From positions 558,001 to 622,000 of the forward strand of contig JAXMCV010000003.1 in the NCBI GenBank assembly GCA_046349215.1: DNA of 64,000 bases, given 5' to 3'. The notes below the pieces were generated by a model. The model did not search any database. It was not told the origin of the DNA and saw only the letters and a list, made by a program, of their open reading frames with translations. Position 1 is the first letter of the stretch. Every line of letters begins with the position of its first letter. This DNA is from JAJXWB01 sp046349215. GTDB lineage: Bacteria > Pseudomonadota > Alphaproteobacteria > Rhizobiales > Beijerinckiaceae. A program made the position numbers and the translations under genes. Shown here piece by piece: positions 8,801-16,599 of the stretch.

Positions 8801-10452
8801 ATCGCGTCGCGCTCTTGCTGGATCGACTGTCGTTCGAGCCGTCGCGAAACGGCAAGCTGCGCCTGATGACCGAATACTTCCGCCATACGGAGGATCCGGA
8901 GCGGGGCTGGGCGCTCGCGGCGCTGACCGGCTCGCTGACATTCCGCCATGCCAAGCCAGCGGTCGTCCGCTCGCTGCTCGCAGAACGGATGGACCCCGTC
9001 CTGTTCGAAATGTCATACGACTTCGTAGGCGACCTTTCCGAGACGGTCGCGCTGCTCTGGGGCGCGACGGGCGTCGTGCAGCGCGACGACAATTTGTCGA
9101 ACCGTCCGCCGCTGCTGCTGTCCGAAATCGTCGATACGCTCGAGAGCACGGAGCGCCTGAATCTCGGTTCGCAGCTCGCGACCTGGCTCGATGCGCTGGA
9201 CGAGACGGGCAGATGGGCGCTCCTCAAGCTGATCACCGGGGCCTTGCGCGTCGGCGTTTCGGCGCGTCTCGCCAAGACCGCGGTCGCGGAACTCGGCGGC
9301 GTGGAGCCCGACGAGATCGAGGTTGTCTGGCACGGGCAGTCTGCGCCCTATCTCGAGCTGTTTCGATGGCTGGCGGGCAAAGGCGAAAGGCCGACATCCC
9401 TCAATCCCGCGCCGTTCAGGCCAGCGATGCTCGCGCAACCGCTGGACGAAAAGACATTGGACAGAATGGACCCGCGCGATTTCCTGGCCGAATGGAAATG
9501 GGACGGCATCAGGCTGCAGGTCTCGAGCGGCCTGGGCGCCGACGGCGAACGCGTTCTGCGCCTGTATTCCCGGACGGGCGAAGACGTGACGAGATCGTTT
9601 CCGGATCTCGCGGACGCGCTATCGCAGATCGCAGTCGACCGCTTCGCGCTGGACGGCGAGCTGTTGGTCGTGCGCGACGGTCTGGTGCAGAGCTTCGCGA
9701 CGCTGCAGCAGCGACTCAATCGAAAGGTCGTATCGCCGAGGCTCGTCGCCGATTATCCGTTGAGCCTGCGCGCCTACGATATCATCGCGCTGGGCGACGA
9801 CGACCTGCGGGGCGCGCCCTTCTCCGAGCGAAGGACCGCGCTCGAACGCTTCGTGACACAGGCGAGCAATCCGGGACTCGAACTCTCGGAGCTGGTGAGT
9901 TTCAAAGACTGGCAATCGCTTGCGGCGGCGCGCGAGGATCCGGCGCGCTACGGCGCTGGACCCGACGCCGCCGCGATCGAAGGATTGATGCTCAAGCGAC
10001 GGGATTCGATCTACGTGCCCGGCAGGCCTACGGGACCGTGGTTCAAGTGGAAGCGCGATCCGTTCAACATCGACGCCGTGCTGATGTATGCGCAGCGTGG
10101 GCACGGCAAGCGCTCGTCGTACTATTCGGACTACACGTTCGGCGTCTGGCGCGGCGAGGAGATCGTGCCGGTCGGGAAGGCCTATTTCGGCTTCACCGAC
10201 GAGGAACTCCTGCGCATCGACCGATACGTCAGGGCTCACACGATCGACAAGTTCGGACCGGTCCGGGTCGTCGAACACAACGCAAAATCGGGACTCGTGT
10301 TCGAAGTCGCGTTCGAGGGCCTCAACCGCTCGTCGCGCCACAAGTCCGGGCTTGCGATGCGATTTCCTCGCATCTCGCGGATACGGTGGGACAAGCCGGC
10401 GGCCGAGGCCGACAGGATCGAGACGCTGGAAAAGCTGCTCGCCCCGGAGTGA
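8797..10452 (+). CDS. Cassette ATP-dependent DNA ligase
   Basis: 551-residue ATP-dependent DNA ligase. It has an N-terminal helical DNA-binding domain (about 1-200), then the nucleotidyltransferase core with the catalytic lysine K234 in EWKWDGIR. Later motifs are DGELLV, EGLMLKRRDS and WFKWKRD, and the C-terminus is an OB-fold with ARG-rich segments (HKSGLAMRFPRI). The enzyme seals nicks by forming a lysine-AMP intermediate. The length and N-terminal domain match the ligase group associated with helicase, PdeM and exonuclease rather than the Ku-linked LigD. The start is fixed by the ATGA overlap with the exonuclease. The gene ends 12 bp before the convergent symporter gene. Confidence 0.94.
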   Translation: MNRVALLLDRLSFEPSRNGKLRLMTEYFRHTEDPERGWALAALTGSLTFRHAKPAVVRSLLAERMDPVLFEMSYDFVGDLSETVALLWGATGVVQRDDNLSNRPPLLLSEIVDTLESTERLNLGSQLATWLDALDETGRWALLKLITGALRVGVSARLAKTAVAELGGVEPDEIEVVWHGQSAPYLELFRWLAGKGERPTSLNPAPFRPAMLAQPLDEKTLDRMDPRDFLAEWKWDGIRLQVSSGLGADGERVLRLYSRTGEDVTRSFPDLADALSQIAVDRFALDGELLVVRDGLVQSFATLQQRLNRKVVSPRLVADYPLSLRAYDIIALGDDDLRGAPFSERRTALERFVTQASNPGLELSELVSFKDWQSLAAAREDPARYGAGPDAAAIEGLMLKRRDSIYVPGRPTGPWFKWKRDPFNIDAVLMYAQRGHGKRSSYYSDYTFGVWRGEEIVPVGKAYFGFTDEELLRIDRYVRAHTIDKFGPVRVVEHNAKSGLVFEVAFEGLNRSSRHKSGLAMRFPRISRIRWDKPAAEADRIETLEKLLAPE

Positions 10453-10464
10453 CAAATTCGCCGC

Positions 10465-12195
10465 TCAGGCGCCCTTGTCGGGCTTGAGCGCCTGCCCGCC
10501 GCGCGTGAACATCGCCGCGACGAAATCGTAGCCGCGCGTGCGATCGCCTCCACCGACGAAGCTCGAGAGGATGCCGACGAGAAGCGAGGCCGAGAAGCCC
10601 TGCACCGCGCCGAGCGCCAGACGCTGTGCCGTGACCTGACCGCCAGCGATGGTCAGTTCGGCGATCGCCAGCCCGACGACGAGGGCTATCATCGCGTCGA
10701 CGCCGCGCGCACGCGGCCAGAGCGCAAGGGCCATCAAGGGCGCCAGCACCGTGGCCGACAGGCCGAGCGCCAATCCCACCAGCATGCGCGGATCGAGCTC
10801 GCGCGTGCTCGTGACAACGGCGCAGACGACAATGGCGAGAACAAGAATTGTCCGCGTTATCGCCAACCTTCGGCTCGTGAGCGCGGAGCGGTCGCGTACG
10901 TGATGTATGGCGTCGTTGCCGAGCGCCACCGACGCGGCGAGAACGCCAGCGGCCGCCAACGCAAATCCGAGCGCGATGACCGCCGCCCACACGAGTCCGG
11001 ACATGGCTGCGCCGAGCGCCGCCAGCGGCGGAAGCGCGGTCAGAAGGAATGCGCCCTGCGTCCGGATATCATCAGGCCGCAACTCGCCCTTGAAGTTGGG
11101 CGCGCCCTGACAGGCGGCGCGAGCCTGGGCCGGCGTCGCCGCCGACACGCCGCACACGCTGACCAAGCGCGTCGCATTGGCCGCATAGATCGTGTCGGGC
11201 AGCCGCTCCGGTCGCCGTCCGACCATCGTGTCGAGCAGCGCGAGCGTCGAGGCCGCCACTGTCGCGGCAATCAGGGCGGCGGCGACGACGCCCCAGAAAA
11301 GCCCGCCCAGCCCGGCGCGCACGGCGGCCGCGCGATTGCGAACGGCGGCGAGCGGCGCAAGCAGCGGCGCGCACGACGCCATGCCCAGCGCCATGCCGAG
11401 CGATAGCGTGAGGCTCGCCGGCTGACCCGCTTCGCCCTGCCATATTGCGATCCGGTCGGCGACGAATTTCCATTGGTCCTGATCGCCGAGCACCGGCAAG
11501 GCGATGCCCTGTCCGCGCAGCACAAGCAGCGCAAGCGGCATTGCGAAGGCCGTGATGAACACCCCGCCCGCCGCCGCGCCTGTCCAGACGACGCCGCTCT
11601 GGCCGCCGGGCGCGGCCGACAGGACGAGCGTGACCGCGAGAATCGTCGCCGCGACGGGACGGCTCATGCCGGTGATCGTCGACAGTCCGGCGACGGCGGT
11701 CTCGAAGCCTGCGAGCGCGACGAACAATGCGGCGACGCCCGCCACGATGGCGACGCCGAGCCGCAGCGGCAGATGCTGAAATCGCGCCGCGACCAGGTCG
11801 GCGATCGTGAAGGCGCCGCTCTTGCGCAGATACGGCCCGCTGATCAGCATCGCGCAGGCCAGCCCGCCGAGAAAGCCGGCAAAAACGCCGATACCGGAGA
11901 AATGATCGGCCACCGGCGGCACAAAGTGGGCGGCGAGCGCGATGGCCACGGCCGCGGCGGAAAGGCCTGCATAGGCGGGCGGGGTGGCGCGGCCGGCGGC
12001 ATAAAAGCTGGAAATGCGCATCGAGCGGAGCAGAACACCGATCAGACACAGACCGGCGAGCAGCGCCGCCGGGCCGGCCGCCGCGATCATACGCTCGGGC
12101 GCGCCGACCCGGTCGATCAGTACGATCAGGCCTGCTGCGGCGGCGAAAGCGGCCATGGCGAAGGCGACGCGGCCGTCGATGGCGTCGCGCCCCAT
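10465..12195 (-). CDS. Sodium:solute symporter family membrane protein (ActP/SSS-like)
   Basis: 576-residue polytopic membrane protein with about 13 hydrophobic helices. The spacing of segments such as FAGFLGGLACAMLISGPYLRK and FTIADLVAARF resembles the sodium:solute symporter family, including acetate permease ActP. It is more divergent than a typical ActP, so the substrate is open. ATG 12195 has a minus-strand GAGGAAC upstream; a longer open frame to 12348 is not convincing. A 78-residue hydrophilic loop with cysteines (VSVCGVSAATPAQARAACQG) sits between central helices. The divergent neighbour is a LuxR-type response regulator, a pairing seen for acetate and other carboxylate uptake genes; that link is inference. 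Confidence 0.75.
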   Translation of the reverse strand: MGRDAIDGRVAFAMAAFAAAAGLIVLIDRVGAPERMIAAAGPAALLAGLCLIGVLLRSMRISSFYAAGRATPPAYAGLSAAAVAIALAAHFVPPVADHFSGIGVFAGFLGGLACAMLISGPYLRKSGAFTIADLVAARFQHLPLRLGVAIVAGVAALFVALAGFETAVAGLSTITGMSRPVAATILAVTLVLSAAPGGQSGVVWTGAAAGGVFITAFAMPLALLVLRGQGIALPVLGDQDQWKFVADRIAIWQGEAGQPASLTLSLGMALGMASCAPLLAPLAAVRNRAAAVRAGLGGLFWGVVAAALIAATVAASTLALLDTMVGRRPERLPDTIYAANATRLVSVCGVSAATPAQARAACQGAPNFKGELRPDDIRTQGAFLLTALPPLAALGAAMSGLVWAAVIALGFALAAAGVLAASVALGNDAIHHVRDRSALTSRRLAITRTILVLAIVVCAVVTSTRELDPRMLVGLALGLSATVLAPLMALALWPRARGVDAMIALVVGLAIAELTIAGGQVTAQRLALGAVQGFSASLLVGILSSFVGGGDRTRGYDFVAAMFTRGGQALKPDKGA

Positions 12196-12325
12196 GAGTT
12201 CCTCGTCAGTCGGCGACCCGCTCAACCTCGCGCCCCTCCGATGCATCAACGGCTTGCGCCGCGCGCCCTGCGATGGATAGATGGAGCCGGCCGCGCTCAC
12301 AAGAGCGGGCAGATGGGGAGGGGCA

Positions 12326-12997
12326 GTGGCCGCGACGTCGACCCGCATTCTGATCGCCGACGATCACCCACTCGTGCGCGGCGCGCTGTCGCAAGCCGTC
12401 GCCGGAGCGGTCGCCGGCGCCGAAATCCTGGAATCGGGCGATCTCGACGGCGTCACCAAGGTGCTGGCGGCCAGGCGGGATATCGATCTCATCCTGCTGG
12501 ATCTCGCCATGCCGGGCGTTCGCGGGTTTTCCGGACTGATGTATTTGCGCGCCGAGCATCCCGATGTGCCGGTCGTCGTCGTATCGGCGAACGAGGATCG
12601 TGGCGTCATCCGCCGCTGCATCGATTTCGGCGCCTCCGGCTTCATTCCGAAGACCACCGACATCGAAGGCATGCGCACCGCGATCCGGCTGGTCCTCGAC
12701 GGCGAGATCTGGACTCCGCCGGATGTCGACCTGAGCGCCCCGGCGGACAAGGAAACCGCTGATCTGGTGCGCCGCATGGCCTCGCTCACGCCGCAGCAAG
12801 TGCGTGTTCTGATGATGGTTTCGGCCGGTCTGCTGAACAAGCAGATCGCCTACGAGCTCAACGTCTCCGAGGCGACCGTCAAGGCGCATGTCTCCGCCAT
12901 CCTGACCAAGCTCGGCGTCGAGAGCCGCACACAGGCCGTCATCACGGCCGCCAAGGTCGAAGCCCTGTCCTCGCCAGCGGCCGCACGCGCGGATTGA
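12326..12997 (+). CDS. Response regulator, LuxR/NarL type
   Basis: About 223 residues. The receiver domain has acidic pocket IADDHP, phospho-acceptor D59 in LILLDLAMPG, and the conserved SAN and K (GFIPKT). A LuxR-type helix-turn-helix follows (LTPQQVRVLMMVSAGLLNKQIAYEL, then SEATVKAHVSAIL; the first stretch spans about residues 153-177). I chose GTG 12326 after GGGGAGGGG; an in-frame ATG at 12281 would add 15 unconserved residues. No sensor kinase lies next to it, so it is an orphan here. The divergent symporter gene 130 bp away is a candidate target. It is reminiscent of the ErdR/CrbR group that controls acetate use, but I cannot confirm that. Confidence 0.85.
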   Translation: MAATSTRILIADDHPLVRGALSQAVAGAVAGAEILESGDLDGVTKVLAARRDIDLILLDLAMPGVRGFSGLMYLRAEHPDVPVVVVSANEDRGVIRRCIDFGASGFIPKTTDIEGMRTAIRLVLDGEIWTPPDVDLSAPADKETADLVRRMASLTPQQVRVLMMVSAGLLNKQIAYELNVSEATVKAHVSAILTKLGVESRTQAVITAAKVEALSSPAAARAD

Positions 12998-13074
12998 GCG
13001 TCGCACAGACTGGCTCGCGCGATTGACAGCGTCGACCTCGCTCCCCATGTCGGGGCCTCAACCTGGAGGCTTCG

Positions 13075-13473
13075 ATGCGCGCCCTCGTTATCGTCTCCAT
13101 GCTGGCCTGCCTCGCCGCTCCGGCGGTCGCGCAGAACGCGCCGGCCGATCCGTCGGCATCCGAGAACGGGCGCTATTCGATGACCCCGGCGCCGAACGGG
13201 TTTCTGCGCTTGGACACGCGCACAGGCGCGACATCGCTGTGCACCGTCGAAAACGGAGCGGCGCGCTGCGTCGCCGCCGCGGAGGAGCGTTCGGCGCTCC
13301 AGCAGGAAATCGACCGCCTCACGCGGCAGAACGAGGCGCTGAAATCGCGCGCGGAAAAGTCCGGCGGTCTTCCGAGCGCCGAGGACTTCGGCAAGGCCAT
13401 GGACTATGCCGAGCAATTCATGCGTCGCATGATGCGGATCATGCGCGACGACGATCCGGGTCGCAAAACGTGA
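13075..13473 (+). CDS. Hypothetical periplasmic protein with short coiled coil
   Basis: 132 residues, with a clear signal peptide (MRALVIVSMLACLAAPAVA, cut before QNAPA). The mature part begins with a small beta-rich segment, GFLRLDTRTGATSLCTVENGAARCVAA split over two lines of similar texture, holding two cysteines that could form a disulphide. It continues with a heptad-like helix (SALQQEIDRLTRQNEALK) and a methionine- and arginine-rich tail (MRRMMRIMR). GGAGG precedes the ATG. The function is unknown. Its neighbours, a small membrane protein and an NTF2-like protein on the same strand, suggest a small co-oriented group. Confidence 0.75.
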   Translation: MRALVIVSMLACLAAPAVAQNAPADPSASENGRYSMTPAPNGFLRLDTRTGATSLCTVENGAARCVAAAEERSALQQEIDRLTRQNEALKSRAEKSGGLPSAEDFGKAMDYAEQFMRRMMRIMRDDDPGRKT

Positions 13474-13555
13474 GCCGGTTCATCGCCGGTTCATGCGGCC
13501 GGCCGCATATGCGCGAGCCTCGCGCGGATTCCCGTTCGACCAGGAAACGACTTAC

Positions 13556-13912
13556 ATGAGCGCACCGGAATTTCCCCGCCATCCGGCATTCGACGGGACG
13601 ACCATCCCGCCGCAACCCGCGGCGGCCGAACCATCGCGTCCGGTCTCGCCGTTGCAACGTTTCCTCGGCGGCCCGCCGCTCGCCGTCTTCCTGCGGCTGC
13701 TGTTCGTGTCGCTGGTCGTGGGCGCGCTGCTGGTGTGGCTCCACATCCACCCCTATGACGTGTTCTTCTGGATCCAGCGCTTCTTCAACCGGCTATGGAT
13801 GCTGGGTTGGGACGCCGTGCGCGAGGTCGTCGAATACGTGCTGGCCGGCGCCGTCATCGTCGTGCCTGTGTGGCTGGTCATGCGGATCATCAACGCGCGG
13901 CCGGCGCGGTGA
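13556..13912 (+). CDS. DUF6460-like small membrane protein
   Basis: 118 residues: a proline-rich cytosolic start, then two hydrophobic segments (FLRLLFVSLVVGALLVWL and YVLAGAVIVVPVWLVM) that flank an amphipathic HPYDVFFWIQRFFNRLW region. The pattern FLRLLxxSxxVGxxL, then HPxD, then LAGAxxVVPxWLxxR is one I recall from DUF6460 proteins of Rhizobiales; no biochemical role is known to me. AGGAAACGAC precedes ATG 13556. Its stop overlaps the next gene's GTG start (GTGA), so the two are coupled. Confidence 0.75.
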   Translation: MSAPEFPRHPAFDGTTIPPQPAAAEPSRPVSPLQRFLGGPPLAVFLRLLFVSLVVGALLVWLHIHPYDVFFWIQRFFNRLWMLGWDAVREVVEYVLAGAVIVVPVWLVMRIINARPAR

Positions 13913-14253
13913 AAGCGCGGGCTTTTGCGGAGGAATGGGTCGCGGCCTGGAACAGCCGCGACCTCGAGAGAATTCTGGCGCATTACGCCGACGCGGTCGT
14001 GTTTTCTTCCCCCAGAGCCGCCGCGATCGTCGGCGCGCCCGTCGTGCGCGGCAAGGCGGCATTGCGCGCCTATTGGGCGCAAGCTCTGGCGCGCGCTCCC
14101 GATCTGCATTTCGAATTGCAGGACATTTTCGCCGGCGCGGATTGCGTCAGTATCGTCTACCTGCGCAACGGCGCGATGCGGGTCTGCGAGACGATGGAGT
14201 TTTCGGACGGCCTCGTCGTCCGCGGCTGCGTCGCGCACGACGAGCCGGCATGA
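13909..14253 (+). CDS. NTF2-like / SnoaL-like domain protein
   Basis: 114-residue single-domain protein of the nuclear transport factor 2 superfamily. It opens with FAEEWVAAWNSRDLERILAHYADAVVFSSP, the usual helix-turn then strand (residues about 5-34). G-A-P-VVRGKAALRAYWAQAL and the later beta hairpin strands follow. Such cone-shaped folds often bind or isomerise small ligands, but the family is too broad to name a substrate. GTG 13909 is chosen because it overlaps the upstream stop as GTGA. The stop directly abuts the convergent pyrD stop with zero bases between. Confidence 0.8.
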   Translation: MKARAFAEEWVAAWNSRDLERILAHYADAVVFSSPRAAAIVGAPVVRGKAALRAYWAQALARAPDLHFELQDIFAGADCVSIVYLRNGAMRVCETMEFSDGLVVRGCVAHDEPA

Positions 14254-15321
14254 TCACGCGGTCAGGCTACGCGCGCTTCGGCCGACCACGGGCGCAAGAC
14301 TGTCGAGACCTTCCTGCGCCAGCCGCCCGACAATGCCGCGCTTGATGCGGCCGACCAGGCCGATGCCTTCGAACACGAGCGCGGAATAGACCTGCAGCAA
14401 CGTCGCGCCGGCCTCGATCTTCGCGAAGGCCGTCTCGGCGCTGTCGATGCCGCCGACCCCTACCAGCGGGAACTGTCCTTCGACGCGCACGAAGGTTTCC
14501 GCCAGCATACGCGTCGACAATTCGAACAGCGGACGGCCGGACAGGCCGCCGGTTTCCTTTGCCGCAGCCTCGCGCAGCGTCGCCGGGCGCGAGATGGTCG
14601 TGTTCGACACGATCATGCCGTCGACTTTTCGCGCGCGCGCCACGCGCACGATATCGTCGAGATCGGCAAGCGCCAGATCGGGCGCGATCTTCAGGAGAAG
14701 CGGCCGACGTACGGCGGCGCCATCGCGCGCCTCGAGCGCGCGCGCCAGCAGTTCGTCGAGCTGGGCGGCCTGCTGCAGGTCGCGCAGGCCCGGCGTGTTG
14801 GGCGAGGAAATGTTGATCGTGAAATAGGATGCGACATCGGCGAAGCGCGCCACGCCCGCCGCGTAATCGGCGATCCTGTCCACCGCCTCCTTGTTGGCGC
14901 CGACGTTGACGCCGACGATCCCTTTGCGGGCGCAGCGCGCCAGCAGACGCCGATGCACGACGTCATGCCCCTCGCTGTTGAAACCGAACCTGTTGACGAC
15001 GCCCTTGTCCGCCGGCAGCCGGAAAAGGCGCGGCTTCGGATTGCCCGGCTGCGGCAGCGGCGTGATCGTCCCGACCTCCGTGTAGCCGAATCCGAGCGCC
15101 AGCAGGGCGTCAGGCGCCTCGCCGCCCTTGTCGAACCCCGCGGCCATGCCGACGGGATTGGGAAATTCGAGTCCGAACGCCGCGACCTTCAGGCGCTGAT
15201 CTTCGCGCGAGGAAGGCGGGACGGGCGCCACCTTAAGCCCGGCGATCGTCGCGCGATGCGCGGTCTCCGGGTCCAGGGAGAGAAGCAACGGGCGGGCGAG
15301 CGCGTCGAAAAAACCGATCAT
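14254..15321 (-). CDS. pyrD: Dihydroorotate dehydrogenase (quinone), class 2
   Basis: 355-residue flavoenzyme of de novo pyrimidine synthesis that oxidises dihydroorotate to orotate at the inner membrane with quinone as acceptor. The amphipathic N-terminal extension (MIGFFDALARPLLLSLDPETAHRA over residues 1-24) is the class 2 membrane and quinone-tunnel segment. The FMN barrel follows, with NPVGMAAGFDKGGE, NRFGFNSEG, the catalytic-loop INISSPNTPGL, LLLKIAPDL, VSNTTISRP and VGVGGIDSAETAF. ATG 15321 overlaps the stop of the upstream DUF952 gene (ATGA). Length and motifs are normal for the family. Confidence 0.96.
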   Translation of the reverse strand: MIGFFDALARPLLLSLDPETAHRATIAGLKVAPVPPSSREDQRLKVAAFGLEFPNPVGMAAGFDKGGEAPDALLALGFGYTEVGTITPLPQPGNPKPRLFRLPADKGVVNRFGFNSEGHDVVHRRLLARCARKGIVGVNVGANKEAVDRIADYAAGVARFADVASYFTINISSPNTPGLRDLQQAAQLDELLARALEARDGAAVRRPLLLKIAPDLALADLDDIVRVARARKVDGMIVSNTTISRPATLREAAAKETGGLSGRPLFELSTRMLAETFVRVEGQFPLVGVGGIDSAETAFAKIEAGATLLQVYSALVFEGIGLVGRIKRGIVGRLAQEGLDSLAPVVGRSARSLTA

Positions 15322-15662
15322 GGAAGCAACCCGGTGAAATCGTGACGACCCGAATCGTCGATCGGAAGCGGCGTCGCCTTTACGGCCAGGCGCGTCTCCA
15401 GGGCCGCATAGAGGTGGGGAAACAGGTCGCCGCCGCGCGAAGGCTCCCATTTCAGGGCGTCGCCCAGCGCATCGGCAGGCACTTCGACCAGCATCAGGCC
15501 GGTCTGGCCGGCAAAGTGGCGCGCAGCCGTTTCCATCACCTGTTCCGCGGTGGAAAAATGGATGAAGCCATCGGCGAGATCGACGGGCGCGCCATTGAAA
15601 ACGCCTTCTGAAACCGCGTCCTGCCACGCCTGTCGGGACACGATCTTGTAGATGAGCGCCAC
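15318..15662 (-). CDS. DUF952 family protein
   Basis: 114 residues. The sequence IYKIVSRQAWQDAVSEGVFNGAP, DLADGFIHFSTAEQVMETAARHF and WEPSRGGDLFPHLYAAL (three separate stretches) is the DUF952 signature, a small alpha/beta protein of unknown activity. The start is a GTG at 15662: AAGGAGG lies just upstream, while in-frame ATGs further up have no such site. It is the first gene of the pair with pyrD; the stop overlaps the pyrD start as ATGA. Its promoter must lie in the 132-bp gap shared with the divergent S24 repressor, so it may be under that repressor's control. Confidence 0.85.
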   Translation of the reverse strand: MALIYKIVSRQAWQDAVSEGVFNGAPVDLADGFIHFSTAEQVMETAARHFAGQTGLMLVEVPADALGDALKWEPSRGGDLFPHLYAALETRLAVKATPLPIDDSGRHDFTGLLP

Positions 15663-15724
15663 GGCGGCCTCCTTTCGGGCGATCTCTATGCGCCGCGCCT
15701 TCGGCCCGGTCCAGCACCGAACGG

Positions 15725-15781
15725 CGTGAAACAGCCGTTGCGCACGTGAAACAGGGGCGGTATAAGGATATTGTCCTATCC
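15725..15781 (+). promoter_or_regulatory. Candidate promoter and operator of the S24/HTH repressor gene
   Basis: A sigma70-like promoter reads TTGCGC (15738-15743), a 17-bp spacer, then TATAAG (15761-15766). An inverted repeat GGATA-TTGTCC-TATCC (15766-15781) covers the end of the -10 and the expected start point. An exact 10-bp direct repeat CGTGAAACAG at 15725-15734 and 15745-15754, spaced by exactly 20 bp or two helical turns, flanks the -35. This layout suits autorepression by the following HTH/S24 protein, with the direct repeats for the same or another protein. It is seen in sequence; the binding protein is inference. Confidence 0.6.
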
Positions 15782-15794
15782 CGCTGGTGACCCC

Positions 15795-16424
15795 ATGCTG
15801 ACCCACGCACAGGTCTGGACCGCGATCGACGCCCTGGCCGAGCATTACGACATGACGCCATCGGGGCTCGCGCGGCGGGCGGGCCTCGATCCGACGACCT
15901 TCAACCGGTCGAAGCGCACCTCTCCGGACGGACGGCTGCGCTGGCCCTCAACCGAATCCATCGCAAAAATCCTCGACGCCACCGGCGCGAGCGTCGAATT
16001 GTTCATGTCCCTGCTCGGCCCCAACGCGCCGGCGCATCGGCGGCCTCTCCCCTTGATCGGCCTCGCTCAGGCCGGCGACGGCGGCTTTTTCGACGACGGC
16101 GGTTTTCCTGTCGGCTCGGGGTGGGAAGAGGTGGAATTTCCGGCAATCGCCGATTCGAACGCCTACGCGCTCGAAATATCCGGCGATTCCATGAGTCCGG
16201 CCTATCGAGACGGCGATCGGGTCATCGTGTCGCCGGCGGCGCCGGTGCGGCGTGGCGACCGGGTCGTGGTCAAGACCGCGTCGGGCGAGATCCTCGCCAA
16301 GGAACTCAAGCGGCAGACCGCCAAGACAGTGGAGCTGAAATCGCTCAATCCGGAGCATCCGGACAGGACGATACCAATGCAGGATGTGCGCTGGATCGCC
16401 CGGATTCTCTGGTCGAGCCAGTGA
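15795..16424 (+). CDS. S24-family (LexA/CI-like) HTH transcriptional repressor
   Basis: 209 residues. The N-terminal XRE-like helix-turn-helix runs to about residue 65 (YDMTPSGLARRAGLDPTTFNRSKR, residues about 21-44). The C-terminal S24 peptidase domain has the serine motif EISGDSMSPAYRDGD and the lysine in VRRGDRVVVKTASGEILAKEL. In the LexA/CI clan the serine-lysine dyad allows self-cleavage; both residues are present here. There is no good ribosome site at ATG 15795, which sits about 22 bases after the inferred transcription start. It is divergent from DUF952-pyrD. It is not LexA itself, because the HTH differs from the LexA winged helix. The inducing signal is unknown. Confidence 0.88.
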   Translation: MLTHAQVWTAIDALAEHYDMTPSGLARRAGLDPTTFNRSKRTSPDGRLRWPSTESIAKILDATGASVELFMSLLGPNAPAHRRPLPLIGLAQAGDGGFFDDGGFPVGSGWEEVEFPAIADSNAYALEISGDSMSPAYRDGDRVIVSPAAPVRRGDRVVVKTASGEILAKELKRQTAKTVELKSLNPEHPDRTIPMQDVRWIARILWSSQ

Positions 16425-16464
16425 CGGCGACCGGGCCGGCGTCGGCGGCCCGCCGTCGCCGGCC

Positions 16465-16493
16465 TTGATCGGACCGCGCGCTGCCTGTATATA
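16465..16493 (+). promoter_or_regulatory. Predicted sigma70 promoter of the rimP-nusA-infB operon
   Basis: TTGATC at 16465-16470 and TATATA at 16488-16493 are separated by 17 bp, close to the housekeeping consensus. It points to a start near 16500 and a leader of about 100 bases before rimP, which contains the terminator-like hairpin described next. Confidence 0.6.
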
Positions 16494-16537
16494 GGCGGCG
16501 AAGCATACATCTCATGGACCACAACGGATGGTCATTT

Positions 16538-16571
16538 GAGAGTGGGCCCCGGCCGGGACCCGCTCTTTTTT
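16538..16571 (+). terminator. Terminator-like hairpin in the rimP leader (possible attenuator)
   Basis: GAGAGTGGG (16538-16546) pairs with CCCGCTCT (16559-16566) through one G-U pair. The loop contains a self-complementary CCCGGCCGGG, and T16566-T16571 form a run of six T. It lies downstream of the likely promoter and only about 30 bases before rimP, so it would be transcribed in the operon's own leader. It could alternatively end transcripts reading in from the S24 gene. Confidence 0.65.
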
Positions 16572-16599
16572 GTTACCCGGCCGGGATGCGCCACAACCC

